Shown in pieces: positions 47,431 to 61,947 of a DNA stretch of 64,000 bases. The translations under genes were made by a program, and so were the position numbers. Position 1 is the first letter of the stretch; each line of letters begins with the position of its first letter. This DNA comes from Tyto alba (taxonomy: Eukaryota > Chordata > Aves > Strigiformes > Tytonidae): the NCBI RefSeq assembly GCF_018691265.1, contig NW_024881321.1:24649698-24713697 (forward strand), written 5' to 3'. The notes under the pieces are model-generated. The model had not been told where the DNA came from. It saw nothing but the letters and a program-made list of their open reading frames with translations, and did no database searches.

Positions 47431-50400
47431 CAAACCATTCTAGCTGAAACAGCCCTAAATGTCTAACAGAAGCTTAGATACCTAGTTCAGATGGAACTTA
47501 GATACCCAGTTCCTATTAATTTAAATGCAAATACTTACCTAATTTTGGTGTCTGTAATCAGAAGCTGAATTCAAAATCCATAGATGAGATTTTCCATGTG
47601 GGGAATAAGGTCTTTAAAATCAGAGGACTGTCAATACACGTAACCCCTTCTGTGCCTGGTTACATGATGGGCCCCAAATTTAAGTTACATAATGGAAGGG
47701 AACAATCCAACACATCAGTATCGTAGCTCATGGAGGAAGGATACTTCCATATACAGTGCCAGTCAGCCACAAGAAACAAGGAAGATGCAGTTGAGGGTGG
47801 CACAAGAAGTCATATGGTTCTGCATGAGACCAGGAGTACAGAAGAAACATAGAAGAAGGGCAGTCCAATCACTTCCTATTAGGTGGCAATCAGTACAAAA
47901 GAAAGGAATGTCTTCAGTAATGAGTTACTGTTAAAATAATCCCAAGAGTTGTTATTCTTAGAATAATTTTAGTTTAATTAAACCAGTTACTTCAATCTTG
48001 TTTTTCCTTCCATATGTGTGAGACACTTTTGCTTATGTGCTGTCATTTAGAACTATTTCAGTGTATCAATTGTATATAATTTAAAATCTCTGTCAACTCA
48101 ATACTGAAGTATTGCATAACTTCTGTACTTGCCCTTTGTATAGGGGAAAATTCTACCTCATGTGTTTAAAGAATTATTAAATGTTGATGATACAATGGAA
48201 ATTCATTTCACATCAGGGCTCTTGGTAAAGACATTAATATCAGATAAAGAAGTATTTTTACATTATGAAAATGACCCTTGACACTGCAATATTATCCACA
48301 CTGGTTTATTATCAGAAACAAACCAAGCTGCCTCTGGCAACAGAGCAATCAACTACTTCTTTCTTCTGAACTGAGATGTGTTCTGCAATTTATTCTTTGT
48401 TGTTGTGTTTGGAGAGAGAATTATATTCTCCAAGCTGATGTAGGATGTGTTCTGTTTCCTTCAAAGATGGATAATTTATCAACTCAGTGGATTTTATCTA
48501 TAAACTATCCATATATACATATGCATTTTAAATGCTCACATATGTGAAGACATATTACATAACATATCATTAAAAAATAAGAACAATGCCTAATACCAAA
48601 CCTGCTTATCTCTTTAATTTAATCTTAAAGCCAGATACTCTTTTCAATTGATTTTGTGGTAGAAGAAGAGAGATTTTTTTTTCCTTTCCATATAGACATA
48701 ACCCACTTCAAATTTACCTCTGAGATAAATTTTATCACTTATTTTCCTCATTTATTCAATAATATCTTTATACTAAGTTTGGAAGTAACAACTTCTGCAA
48801 AAAGTAGATTTCTGTAGATTTATTTATGTACAAGTTAACTTAACATTCTTGTTGTGCAGAAATTAAAGTTACAAAATTGTACAAAACAGAGCAGAGAACA
48901 ATGGCAAATAAAATTAAACATTATGTTGGCCTACAATTGTAACTCAGAGATTAAGCTTAATCTCACCAAATTCATTCAAAAGTACTTACAGAGAAATTAG
49001 TTATTTTCTTCCACGACAAGCTGAAACTATATTTTGTATGTAAACTATTGTGGTAACATAATTTACTGAAGCAACCTTAGATGATGCTGAAGTTACTTAA
49101 TGGGGGGGGGGGGGGGCAGGAAGGAGAATATAGTGGGAAAAGTACCTACTTCTTTTAATTTGGGGTTTGTTGCTTCACCTTATATTCTACTTCTTTCTGT
49201 AAGTACCTAGAGAAGTATCTTAGAAGTGAGGTAGTAAGAAAAATTTCTATAAGGTCTTGTTTTTACCTTTGAAAACTGGCCAGGAACTTTTTGTCAGTAG
49301 ATATTATGTCAGAAGCTCCTGGAAGTACAACCACGGGATGACATCAGGGATCCACAGAGTAGAAACACAAATCACAGTTGGCCACTTACTGGTCAGTTAA
49401 GGAAAGTAATCATGAGATCTCATAGAACCAGTAATAGGGAGAACAGAGAACTTGAATCCAACATAAGTAAAACATCTCATTTATAAGTGTACATAGATGG
49501 TAACAAGATTATTCCCTACAAGACTGGGGACAAAAGAACAGAGAGGAATTTATTCACTATTGTCTCCATGGCTAAGAATACCCCACCAAATCAGAATCAC
49601 TACTAATCAACAGTGGTTCCTCTCTTCAATCTGGTAGGAAAAGAGCCCTGCCTTTTGATTTGTCATTAATAACTTTTTCCTCCTGCAACTAAGCATCATC
49701 TGGAATGTATTAATCTTACTATATAATTGGATTAAATAAATCAGACTTTTAAACAACCTTCTGTGTGTGTGTTTCCTGCTTAAGTCTTCCCATGTACAAT
49801 ACTAAGTCATTAAAAACTCAAGTATAGCAACTTCATGTTTTACATGGCCTTCATACTGCATGACTGTACATCCTCTGAATATGTGTATATCCTAGATTAG
49901 TCAAATTGATTATAATCTTAGAATAGCTAAATACAAATGCTGCTTCAGAAAGTCATATAAAACTCCTAAATAGAGATTTCCTTACGTCTTGTAGGATAAA
50001 TCTTCTATAATTGTATTTTATCACAGTAGATTTATAGAAGATAAAGATATAGCTTAAAGTTGATGTTTGATTTTCAAATACCAAATAGTTGAATATTCAA
50101 TGAAAGTAAATGGCTCAGTTTTCAGAGGCTGGTTAAGAATTTTTGGAACTACAGAACAAATTCTACACATTCCTATGCAACATTAAAACAAATAGAATTA
50201 GTAGTCCACAAATATTCACTGGGCTCCTGTCTTCACTGAATAAAGCAGAAGATTTCAACTCTTTGTATAAAACAATGAAAATAAGATAATACAGAGGTGA
50301 TCCCTCAACATAGTGTGAAATTAAGAATCTCCAGTAATATCAGTATTTACAGGAAGTGAATATATATTGGTCAAATGCTTATTTAGTTTTAAAACCTGTT

Positions 50401-50479
50401 CCAGTGTTAAAACAAATCCTGTTTTTACAGAACGAATCACAAGTCCTTATCACTGACGTGAAACTTAGACATATGTTTT
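47431..50479. other. Intergenic sequence
   Basis: Contains a G15 homopolymer at 49,102-49,116. No gene or recognised transposon. Confidence 0.55.
49102..49116. repeat. G15 homopolymer
   Basis: Fifteen consecutive G residues, unusual in this AT-rich setting. Confidence 0.95.
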
Positions 50480-53045
50480 AGAATCATAGAATTGTTTAGG
50501 TTGGAAAAGACCTCTAAGATCAAGCCCATCTATTAACCTAGCACTGCCAACTCCATCTCTAAACCATGTTCCTAAGGGTCACATCTTTCTGTCTTTTAAA
50601 TACCTCCAGGAATGGTGACTCAACCACTTCCCTGGGCAGCATTTTCTAATGGTTGACAACCCTTTTGGTGAAGATTTTTTTCCTAATATCCAATCTAAAC
50701 CTCCCCTGATGCAACTTGAGACCCTTTTCTCTCATCCTATCACTTGTTACTTGGAAAAAGAGACTGACACTCAGTTTGCTACAGCCTCATTTCAGATAGC
50801 TGTAGGGAGTGATAAGGTGTCACCTCAGCCTCCCTTCCTTCAGGCCAAAAAACCCCAGTTCCTTCAGCTGGTCCTCATAGGACTTGTTCTCTAAACCCTT
50901 CACCAGCTTTGTTGCCTTTCTTTGCATATGCTCTAGCACCTCAATGTCTTTCTTGTAGTGAGGGGCTCAAAACTGAACACACTATTCAAGGTACAGCCTC
51001 ACCAGTGTTGAGTACAGGGGGACAATCACTTCCCTAGTCCTGCTGGCCACACTATTGCTCACATAAGACAGGACGTGATTGTCCTTCTTGGCCACCTGGG
51101 CACACTGCTGGCTCATATTCAGCTGGGTGTTGGCCATCACACCCAGGTCCTTTTCCACTGGGCAGCTTTCCAGCCACTCTTCCACAAGCCTGGGGTTGTT
51201 GTGACCCAGGTGTAGGACAGAACACTGAGCCTTGTTGAACCTCATACAATTGACCTTGGCCCATTGATCCAGCCTGAGTGTAAAGCCTTTCTACACTCAA
51301 GCAGATCAACTACTCTGCCCAACTTGGTGTCATCAGCCAACACACTGAGGATGCACTCAATGCCCCCATCTAGATCATTGGTAAAGATATTAAACATAAC
51401 TGGCCCCAATAGTGAGCCCTGGAGAACACCACTTGGGACAAGTCATCAACTAGATTTAACTCCATTCACCATCACCCTTTGGGCCCAGCCATCCAGACAC
51501 TTTTTTATCCAGATAAAAGTACACCTGTCCAAGACATGAGCAGCCAGTTTCTCCAGGAGAATGTTGTGGGAAATGGTGTCAAATGCTTTACTAAAGTTCA
51601 GGTAAAAATCATCCACAGCCTTTCTCTTATCCACTAAGTGGGTCACCTTGTCATAGAAGGATATCAGGTTAGTCAAGCAGGACCTGCCTTTCATAAACCC
51701 ATGCTGATCACCTGGTTGTCCTGTATGTGCTGCATGATGGCACTCAGGATGATCTTCTCTATAAGCTTGACCAGCACCGAGGTCAGACTGACAGGCCTGT
51801 AGTTCTCTGGATTCTCCTTTTCAACCTGATGGATGTCACATTTTTTTAGCCTTCAGGCAACTGGGACCTCCCTGATTAGCCGGTGCTGCTGATAAATGAT
51901 TGAAAGTGGTTTGGTGAGCACTTACACCAGCTGCCTCAGTACCCTTGGGTGGATCCCATCCGGTCCCATATACCTGTGTATATCTAAATGGTGTAGCAGA
52001 TCACTAACCATTTCTCCTTGGATTATGGGACTTCTTTCTGTTCCCCATCCATGTTTTCTATCTTAGGGGGCTGGGTACCCGGAGAACAATTGGTCTTACT
52101 GTTAAAGCTTGAGGAAAAGAATGCATTAAGTACCTCAGCCTTTTCCTCAGCCTTTGTCACTATATTTCCCTCCACATCCAATAAAGGATGGAGATTCTCC
52201 TTAGGCCTCCTTTTGTGGTTAATGTATTTATAGAAACATTTTTAACTGTCTTTTATGGCAATAGCCAGATTAAGTTCTAGTTGGGTTTTGTTCCTTCTAA
52301 TTTTCTCCCTGCATAACCTCACAAGATCCTTTTAGTCTTCCTGAGTTGCTTGTCCCATCTTCCAAAGGTCATAAACTCTCCTTTTTTTCCTGAGTTCCAG
52401 CCAAAGCTCTCTGTTCAGCCACAATGGTCTTATTCTCTGCTGGCTCATCTTTCAGCACATGGGGACAGCCTGCTCCTGTGCCTTTAAGATTTCCTTCTTG
52501 AAGCATGTCCAGCCTGTCTGGACTCCTTTGTCCGTCAGGACTGCCTCCCAAGGGACTTTGTTAACCAGGCTCCTAAACAGGCCAAAGTCTGCCCTCTGGA
52601 AGTCCAAGGTAGCAGTTCTGCTGACTCCCCTCCTTATTTCTCCAAAAGTCAAAAATTCTATAATTTCATGATTGCTATGTCCAAGATGGCCTCCAACCAT
52701 CACATCACTCATAGGTCTTTCTCTGTTTGAAAACAACAGGTTCAGCAGGATGCCTTCCCTAGTTGGTTCCCTCACCAGCTGTATCATGAAGTTGTCTTCC
52801 ACAAACTCCAGGAACACCCCAGACTGTTTCTTCTCTGCTGTATTTTATTTCCAGCAGACAACTGGTAAGTTTTAAGTCTCCCAGAGGAACAAGGACTAGG
52901 GGTTGTGAGATTTCTCCCAGCTGTTTATAGAATACATCACCTGCCTCTTCAACCTGATTGGGTGGTCTATAACAGACTCCCACCATGACATCTTCCTTGT
53001 TGGCTTTTGCCCTGATTCTTACCTGTAAACACTCAACCCTATTCA
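50480..53045 (-). mobile_element. Long CR1 LINE (minus), 5'-truncated in endonuclease
   Basis: In the minus direction the translation begins in the endonuclease domain (VRIRAKANKEDVMVGVCYRP), then GDLKL, LVREPTREGILLNLLF, GGHLGHSNHEI and FKKEILKAQEQAVPMC. It passes into reverse transcriptase (MKGRSCLTNLISFYDKV, FSKAFDTISHNILLEKL, then LADDTKL as the catalytic block with Leu before ADD), [31 protein letters not shown] and MSQQCAQVAKK. It ends in the 3' UTR with the tail at about 50,480 (GAATCATAGAATTG). Full CR1 ORF2 is roughly 900-1,000 residues, and this copy lacks ORF1 and the start of the endonuclease. Frameshifts and stops split it into many pieces, so it is inactive. Confidence 0.92.
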
Positions 53046-56000
53046 TCATCATCATTAAGCTCTAGATGATCAGAAGTTAATAGTTATAGTTGTAGTTATA
53101 TCATCAGGCACATCTAGCTATTTATCTATCATTTGTGGATAACATTAATTTCATTCAGTTTAACGGGGTAGCTTGAAAATTATTCTTGTTGCCACTGCAA
53201 AAATTGACACACTTAAAACTACATTTTAGTTTCATCATGAGAAGCATAGAAAATTAGAGCAAAAAAAAAAAATGTCATTGAACATAGATGAAAGGATCAA
53301 ATCCAGTTCTATTTCAAAGAGTTTATGTTCTTTTTTCTCATCCTTTAAAACTTTCAGAGCATTATAGGACAACTCTGTTTTTGACCATGTTTAAACTAAT
53401 GTCTAGTCATTCAAGATGAGCCTGTCTAAAAATCTACAACAAAGCAAACTTTCATAGCTGCTCCAGGAGTGTTTTTTTCTGTGTTTATGTCAAATAGTTT
53501 AAATAAGAAATAGAATACATACCAGATGGCTTTTGAAGAGTGATAACATCGACCAACTTCTAAACAGTCTCACTTTAAAACAACTTGTGAACACCAAATA
53601 TGACTGCCAAAATCATTCAGCAGTTATTTTTTTTATTATTATTGCTTATAAAAACCAAATCGTTTAATTTCCACAGAACGCAAAAAATGGAAGTGGTATA
53701 GCATTCTAACTCTGTAGAATGAGGTATGTTTGTGGATAATGTATAGAATATAAAAGCAGCAAGTACAATGCACACACTATTTAATCTATAATTTTACCAC
53801 TGTGTTGGATATCATAACAGCTATAAAGGAATAAAACATGACTAATATTAATTGGATAAATAAAATCAATATATTTATGTTAGTTGACCAAGAGGTTTTA
53901 ATTTCATATTTAAAAGACAACAATAGATATTTAGGAAGATAGCTGGTTTTTGCAATGTAATATAATATACTTACTTTTACTGTGGTTCATGAGCCTACAG
54001 AATAATGAAGTATTTGCCTTATTTTTTTAAAAAAAGAACCCAAACTATTTGCATATAATTTTGAAAAAGGTCACTATAATTTAAAGCTAAGGAGTGTTTT
54101 AAACCATTCTGAATATGATTACTGACATCTTTGTTCACTTTGAGCTGCCTAAGTACCCAAAGGTCCAGTCAAAGTTGTCACCCCCTTGTGATGTTTGCTG
54201 TACAAACATACTTTAATGGATTATTCCTATCTCAAAAAGCATTTTTCATGTTAAATATTGACAAATACATGTGAATATACTCCTGTTTTAAAAATATAAA
54301 TGTAAAGTCTAACTTTAAATACCACTTTTTAGTTGTAAACTTGAGAAACTGATGGCATTATTCATAACACACTGCACAGTGCTTCCTTTTTTAACCAATC
54401 TGGGAACTATTGAGAAATCTCTTATAACAAGGCTCATTAATTGAAATATGCAGCAATAAATGTCTCTGTCGTATTACCATCATGCCATTCCATATTACAT
54501 AAAAGATTATTTCCACATAATCTCTGTGTTACAGGCATACATTTAGTACACTATATCCATTATGAATTTTTGTTATACATTAGAGAGTTCTCAGAGTGCT
54601 AAAATTTTATGGAAAATATATAATATTGCCTTTTTTTTTTTTCCTAGCAGAAATTATTTATTACTTGCAAAATGGTCAGGAGTAAAATAGTTTCATCTGA
54701 AATACAAACTGAGATGTGTACCTAGAGGTGAAAATACCCAAAGGTGAAAGTAAGTGCCAGTAGAGTCTGGAATCACTTAAAATGCAAGAACCCAAACATT
54801 ACTTCTAATATATGTCATGCGGGAGAATATGCTTCCTGCTGCAACTCATTTGTTGTAGGGTAAAACATCTTACTTTGTGTAGTTTAAACAAAATCAGGAC
54901 TGAATGGTGAACTTGGACAACTTCCATAACTGTAGCTCTTTAGCTCTGCAGGATACAGTATTGCCATAACCAGTAACAGATCATAGACTTTCTGTTCATT
55001 TTGCAAGGCCTCAAGACTGAAGCTTCTTATGACTTATCTCTGTTAACTTTCCTGAACCTGCCTGCTGCTTTGTTTAACTTAGTATAACTTCTAGATTTTT
55101 TTTTTTTTTTTTCTGAACAGGTGTTCATGTTTAATTTGTCTTCCATATCACTGTATGGTAAAGATATAGTTCTATACAAGGGAGAAACGGTAGTGAACGA
55201 CTAATCTGTGCCAGAGTTTAACACTAATGACTAAAGTAAATGAAGCCTTAGGCTGAATGTATTATACTTTAATCTTGTTTTTTATCTATGGAAATCTAAT
55301 AGGTAGGTAAAGAAGTTCAAATAAAAGTTTAACTACAGGATATTCTGTAACAAAAGATAAAGAAATGTCTCAAGACAAACAAAAAGAGTGCCTGGAGGCT
55401 GTGAGAGCAAATCAGAAGGGAAGACCCCAGACTCTACAAATAGGAAGGATGAGTAGAAGTGTCATCAGGAAATCAAGTCACCTATAGAGACTATAAAATC
55501 CAGTAACAATCAACAGGTGGGGTCCCTCTTTGGAGGCACCCACCTTGAGTTCTAACGACTATTGCAAATTAAACATAGTAGAAGAAGGAACTCTGATTCT
55601 TTTATTAAAATGCAATATAGGGATGAGCCCTGTTGAGGTGGTATCTGAATAACTCCTACCATGGTCTAGGTGGCAGTTGCATAATTCTTACAACAGAAAC
55701 AGTAATTCTATGCAGAATGAGATACTTACAATTCTAACACAATGATGTAGCATGGAAAAATACAGCCCTGGTATGCTAGGAGAGGCCTTCAAAAGTGTCA
55801 AGTGATGATGTGGCATAGAGGACCACAGGCATGGGACAATAAGGCATGGGCTGCAGGCTTAACACTATAGACCCTACAGCTGTAATTAACTCACCTGTGA
55901 TCATCTAAAGAAATGCAGACAGGAGCTGGTCAAAACTGATTTTCATGTGTAACAAAGAGAACTAAGAAATAGTATTGAATAGACATAAAACATACAAGAT

Positions 56001-57357
56001 ACAATAAATTAATCTCTAACATGGTGTTGTGGACCAACAAAGAAAGAATAGGTGTGTAAAACATTAGCAGACACATAAAAATGGCCCCAAGCAGATTCTA
56101 GAGGGAGGAAAAAGAAACTATCAGTATTAGCATCATATTCCTCCTGGCAAAGGACTGCAGACTGATGACTGGATGTAACGTACCCCCACCAGCAGTGCTC
56201 TGGAGCCACTGAGAACTCAGAAACAATGGAAAGATGAGCATAACATCCTGGACAAGGGGTAAAAACTAGAAAGTATGTGTGGTTTTTTTTTGTTTTTTTT
56301 TTTTTTTTTTTTAATATAGATATAAATCTTTCTCTCTCCTCCTTTCCTTTTCCCAAACTTGTTTTAGCAAAAATATATAAATATAACATGTGTGAAAAGA
56401 AAAGGACATTTATTTATTCTTAGGCACTGTGGCACCCACAAATCACATCTTGAAATCATCTTATTTTAAGTTACCAAAGTCTACAGCTGAACAAAAAGAA
56501 GTTGAAAAAATACTTACTCAATTTATTTGGCTCTTTTCTTCTTTGACATATGGTCTACAATTGTAAATGATGTTTTGAAATATAGGAGACTGGATTGGCT
56601 TTAAAAAGGTTAATACTCAAGGACATTAAATAGTTCATTGAATTTGAAATCTATTTTCAGTTCTTCAAGAACTCGTTTGGGAAAATAGTGTCTAGTCTGT
56701 GACTAGTCACCTGATGTATTTAATGTTAATGGTTTGCTGTTGAGACTATTTAAATGGTCACCTTTCACATAATATTGTTTTTGCTCTCTGATTACAGCCC
56801 TTAATCTTTATAAATTAAAAAAAAAAAAAAAAAATAACCCTTGGGACTTGAAGGGGTTGGACTGGGGAGCAATGCCTATGAAAAAGACACAGATTGCAGA
56901 AAGTAATACTCAAAGAGGAAGTTTAGAAGATTTAATAATGTGTTCCTGTATTATTTCTTCTCCAATTACAAATGGAAATATATTATATATGACTATATAG
57001 ACTATTTCCAGGTTAAATATAACTATGTTCCTTCCTGATGGAAAAAGAATGACAGGCAAATTTTTTGAATTTTTTCTTTTTGTAGATACAGGGGATGGTT
57101 TTTGACCCTGCTGCTTCCAGCTTCCCCAGGAAAAGTCAATGAGTATAGGGTTTTAAAATTCCCATTTGGGAACAGTTTCAATTTGAATTAAAATAGAGGT
57201 TAAATGAGGAAAGGGAGAAAAATGTGAGAATAACTATAACACTCATTATAGGAAATGTATAAACACTGACTGGTGTAGAAGTAAAATCTACAACCTTTAG
57301 TTTTGAGTTAGTCTGCACAACTCTGGCTAGCCTACTGAACTTTTCAGTGTACAGGGG
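53046..57357. other. 4.3-kb intergenic block
   Basis: AT-rich. T tracts lie near 55,098-55,112 and 56,282-56,312 and an A tract at about 56,817-56,834. An LTR-promoter-like cluster is at 55,492-55,620 (see findings). No gene was recognised. Confidence 0.5.
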
Positions 57358-58115
57358 CATGGTAGGTTGATCCCTATCAACAAACACCCACCCAACTACT
57401 TACTCACTCCCCTGTCCCCAGAGAAGGATGGAGGAGAATATAAGAGATTGAGAAAACTCATGAGTCAAAATAAAGACAGGGAAATCACTTGCCAATTACT
57501 GTCATAGGCAAAATACTCAACTTGTGGAATTTAACTTAATTTTAAATATTTAAATACTGATTTGGGTACTGTCAAACAGACAAGACAAACATTTAAAATC
57601 CTAGGGAAACTTATTTTCTCCCTCTTTCCTGGGTTTTGTTTCACTCCAAACACCTCCCCTCCCACCTTCCTTGTTTCCACTCACCTTGTTATCACCTCAG
57701 ATTACTCTCCGTCCCTTTGGTGAGACAACAGGTGTCAAAAGAGGTTAGGATCACAGCATAGCAGTTTATTTCTTCTGCTCCTCATTTCTTACTCTAATCC
57801 TTCTTTCTTACTCATTGTATTTGATCGAGCATTGGTCCTCCATAGGCTATAATCCCTTCAGGGATGTTACCAGTTCTGCCATGGATCACCTCATCTTGCT
57901 CTTGGATTTGCTGTTCCTTTTTTTCAGTGTTTACCGCCCTTTTTAAACATGTTTCCACAGAAATTCCACCATCTTGTCTGAGGGACAAAGCTGTGTCTTG
58001 TGATCAGCCCACTGGAGCCAGATGGAACCAGCTGTGTCCAGCACGAGGCCCCTCTTCACAAAGACCACCCCTGCAGTGCCCCACCCTGCTACCAAAACCT
58101 TCTCATTTACACACA
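57358..58115 (-). mobile_element. LTR (minus), decayed
   Basis: The plus-strand left end CATGGTAGGTTGATCCC is the complement of the family end. Blocks follow in order: CTTACTCACTCCCCTGTCCC, GAGAATATAAGAGATTGAGA, AATAAAGACAGGGAAATCAC, TTGCCAATTACTGTCATAGG, TTTTTAAACATGTTTCCACA (promoter side), CTTGTCTGAGGGACAAAG and CTGCTACCAAAACCTTC. It is the same family as 34,926-35,664. The upper limit is uncertain and may extend to about 58,190. No TSD was found. Confidence 0.72.
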
Positions 58116-60205
58116 ATAAAAAAGGAACAGTTATACACCCAAGAACGTTGAAGTATTTTCCATACTGAATTGCTGGAGTAAGTCATGGAATCTAACTATG
58201 TCACATTTCAGGTGAAGGTCTGAGTTGTAATAATTTTCTCCCTTTACCAAACTGAAGTGGAAAGTTTGCAACTAACATCTCGGCACCAAAAAGGAAACTG
58301 AGGAGAGGGTACACACATTTTGTAAAATACTTTACTAGTGCACTCTATAAGGGAGTTCTTATGTGTTTTAGAGAAGATTTTATTTGATATATGTCCTGTA
58401 AGAACATTTTTACTTCTGCAAAGATGATTCAGGGGATCTATGTATCATTTGTCATGTATGTCAGATTTAGATCATTCCCGGCTTGTCACCTCTCAAACTG
58501 AATAGCGCTTTAAAGATACTGCATTTAAATGTTGTTCCCTAGTAATCCATTAAACACCCTGGAATATTATCACTTGCCTGACTCACTCTGGTGAGGACAG
58601 TGGCAGTTGCTACGCTTTGGCACTGTTGGAGGTATTTCATCTTAGAATTGATGGCAGTGGGGATCTGATTCTGATGGTACTTTGGCGTTACAGAAATACT
58701 AAAAGTTATTAGTTAAGAGTTATAATTTAGTTAAAAGCTATTTTGAAATCCAGGTTGAAAGTATTTTGGAAGCATTTAACTAAGTATTACTGTGTAAAGA
58801 ATTGGAGTACACTTAGAGCTTGAGTATGAATGTTGTTTGCATAGAAAAGGAGTAAATCTTTGCCCCCAAAAAATAAAAGAAAGGGAATTTCTGTAAGTAT
58901 TTTGTTGTACTTTCTTGTCATTGAAGCTGTGTAGCATGCAAAATCACTGCTCTCTACCTAGATATTCATTTAAGAATCAGCATGAAAACCATATATAATA
59001 CAAAAAATGGTTTCCCAAATACTGGTGACAAAAGCCTGCACAGTTCTTTTCAAGCAGACAAAATATCTGGAAATACTAAGCAATGCACACTCTGAAAAAT
59101 AACTGACATTAAATCTATATTTTAAATCAAATAGAAATTTCATCATAAATTTCCCAGATAAAGATAATTATTTTCCATGAAAACAAAACCCACTAAATTA
59201 TTTCTTAATGGAGGTATTGCTGTAACTAAAATGCTATGACTGTATTGGCTCATTTAGCTAATCTGACATTGAGTCCAAGGCTTACAAAGTCAAAATAATG
59301 CTTAGGACATTATTTTGGACATTTAGGACATTATTAGCCACATTGTTTGAATGACCTGTTTCAGAAGAAGCTAATTCATGTTTTATTAGACATTTTTAAT
59401 AAAACATACAGAAATACCTTTTAAGTACTGTTTGCAAGTTTTAATGTCAAGAGCACACTTTCACAGACGCTATTTTCACCTGAGGTAAATTTTTAAATTG
59501 TTCACATCATTTTGACATAAATGATGTGCTTGTGTGCTGTCAGAAAATATTGATGATGTCTTTTTTCAAACTATACTAAACCATCTTTTAGCTTCTAGAT
59601 TGCTGAACTTTTTTTTTTTTTTCTTTTAGTCAGGGACTAGTGTATTTTATACATTAACTTTCTGTATATGAGTTACTGTACTTGATATTGAAACACTATA
59701 TCATTAATATAATGTAAAGACACTGAGTTGTCCTTGATTTTCTTGCTGCATAGCTGGTTTAGGGGAAAATGAGAAAAGCTCTTTCTAAATTCTCTTTCAC
59801 TTCAAAATAAAAAATACATTGTTAGAGACAAATATTCATTATATTATTCCTTTTATATGTATTGTTTCTATATTGTGAATTAAAATATTCTTTAAAGGCT
59901 ATAAGACAAATGGATAAAAATAATGGAATTAATATGCAAGAGCTAAAGCAATATACTGAGTATTTTCATCACAGCTCTTGCTTGATATATTAGCTCCTTG
60001 TAAAGCATGAAGAACAAAAGGCATTTTAATCCAGTCAGTGACTTCATACATTATGTGTATGACACCAAAATGGTATGGCCTTGTATCAAGAATAAAAACT
60101 GCCCAAAAATATTAAGGAAAACTGTCCAAAACTTAATGGCAAGACCTTAGTCAAGTAAAACATTCCAGCAGGTGGAGCTAAACTGTTGGGGAAATCTAAA
60201 TGCAA
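58116..60205. other. Intergenic sequence
   Basis: Nothing recognised apart from short T and A runs. Confidence 0.55.
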
Positions 60206-60251
60206 ATACTACTACTACTGCTACTACTACTACTACTGTTACTACTACTCT

Positions 60252-60288
<37 letters not shown>

Positions 60289-60290
60289 GA
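60206..60290. repeat. (ACT)n trinucleotide repeat, interrupted
   Basis: About 28 ACT units with three single-base interruptions (GCT, GTT, CTT). Overlapping poly-Leu and poly-Ser frames on either strand are artefacts of this repeat. Confidence 0.95.
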
Positions 60291-61914
60291 GTGATAAATT
60301 AAGTAAATATTTTTTAGGAGCTTTAATACAGTCTATCTGGTCTTCTGGGAAGGTAATAGACCAATTTTTTGAAACCTCAAACACAGACTGAACATTCATT
60401 TTATGCTTGCTCTTTCTGACACAGATGGCACAGACTGGATTTGTTTCACATAGGCAGTACAGCTGCAACTTTTTATATGAAGAAGGCCTAGTATCAAATG
60501 CATGGTTCCTGAAGCTCCCAGATGTGCCTGTGTTGTCAGGTCTGTCAGCTGAAGTCACACTGTATTAATTGAATGTACACTGAATACACATCAAATTCAT
60601 ACTGGACAGTATGGAAGAACTGGGAACTATAGAAATCAAGAAACAAGATTTACAGAAGTTGAAAAGACCAGGGAGGAACAACTTCAATTAGAGTGTTTTA
60701 AACCACTTTAAATCAATAAAAAGGGCTAAAGTAAACCCACTGTCCCTGCTGTTGACAGTATTTTATATAAGACATTTATAAAATCACAAAGGAAAAAAAT
60801 TACTAGCCAGGTGTCTCTTTTTCCCATGTATATAATTTTTATTAATTGATATAAGAGTACATTTAATATTTATTGGAAATGAAAAAGGTAAAATAAAAGT
60901 GACAACCTATTCTTGCCAATTAACCAGTTCTCTGCTATCTAGAATATTAAGGTATACAGAGTGAACAGGAATTCAGAGTCCTTTTTGTGGTTAAAGTACC
61001 CAGTCTGGACCTCTTGCATCTTATTTACTGTATACCCTAAATCCTGGACTCTTATTCCAAGAAAAGCACTTAATCTTTCACTGTCTTTTGAAATAATTAA
61101 ATTTGTGTTCATCACCCTCAGGAGCTTTCTCTTTTGCTAGTACTATATACCACATTACAAAAGATACATTGCTTTATGTCACCTCCTCTGTCATTCACAC
61201 AACACAGGTATGACAACTACAGTGGCTGTGCAGAAAAATAGACTGCAGAACAATTTCAGTGATATCTTGATTGCATCTGTATACAATGAAGAAAGCCTCA
61301 CCACTGGACTAGACAGGTTTCTGCAGATTAATAGCAAATATTCCATGAACCAGCTGTGATCTGGTAAATGACCCATGAAAACATCAGTTCTTGGGACAAA
61401 AGTTAGGAGGTCAGTATTAGGCACGTCTAATCATCATATTAACTGGGTTGTTTACATCTAACCACAACACTTTATGGCTCAGAGTTTGATGGTGGTCTGA
61501 CACTGTTGACCAACATATTCTAATTCAAGGTTTAAGACTACCCAGAATTAAATTAAATCGACTCCAAACTCTCCAAAGAGAGATGTATATCTCTCTTCTC
61601 TATCCCCATCTGTGCTCTTGGTATTTAGCTAGATGGAACCTAAGAAAATATCATAAATGAATTGAAAGGAACTATGTTAAAGTTGTTGTAAATAACACCC
61701 CAGATTTCAGTGAGAATTTTTATTCCAAATCCATGTCTCTGTCCAAAACACTGTGCTATTTATTATTGTGCACTATAATCTAGACACAACAGATAATATG
61801 AGAATATGGCAGGTGCAAAGTACTAAACAGTTTTGATTATAATCCATTTGAATTAAGTCTATGTAGCCAAAATGCAAAGCCCATCTGTTTAATATAGTTT
61901 CCTCATAAATAAAT

Positions 61915-61947
<33 letters not shown>

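Noticed and set aside
56009..56389. 126-codon minus-strand frame
   Set aside because: It runs through a T/A tract (poly-Lys) and shows no recognisable domain.
60196..60558. 120-codon minus-strand frame with a poly-Ser tail and a plus-strand poly-Leu frame
   Set aside because: Both are translations of the ACT microsatellite. The rest has no recognised motif or splice context.
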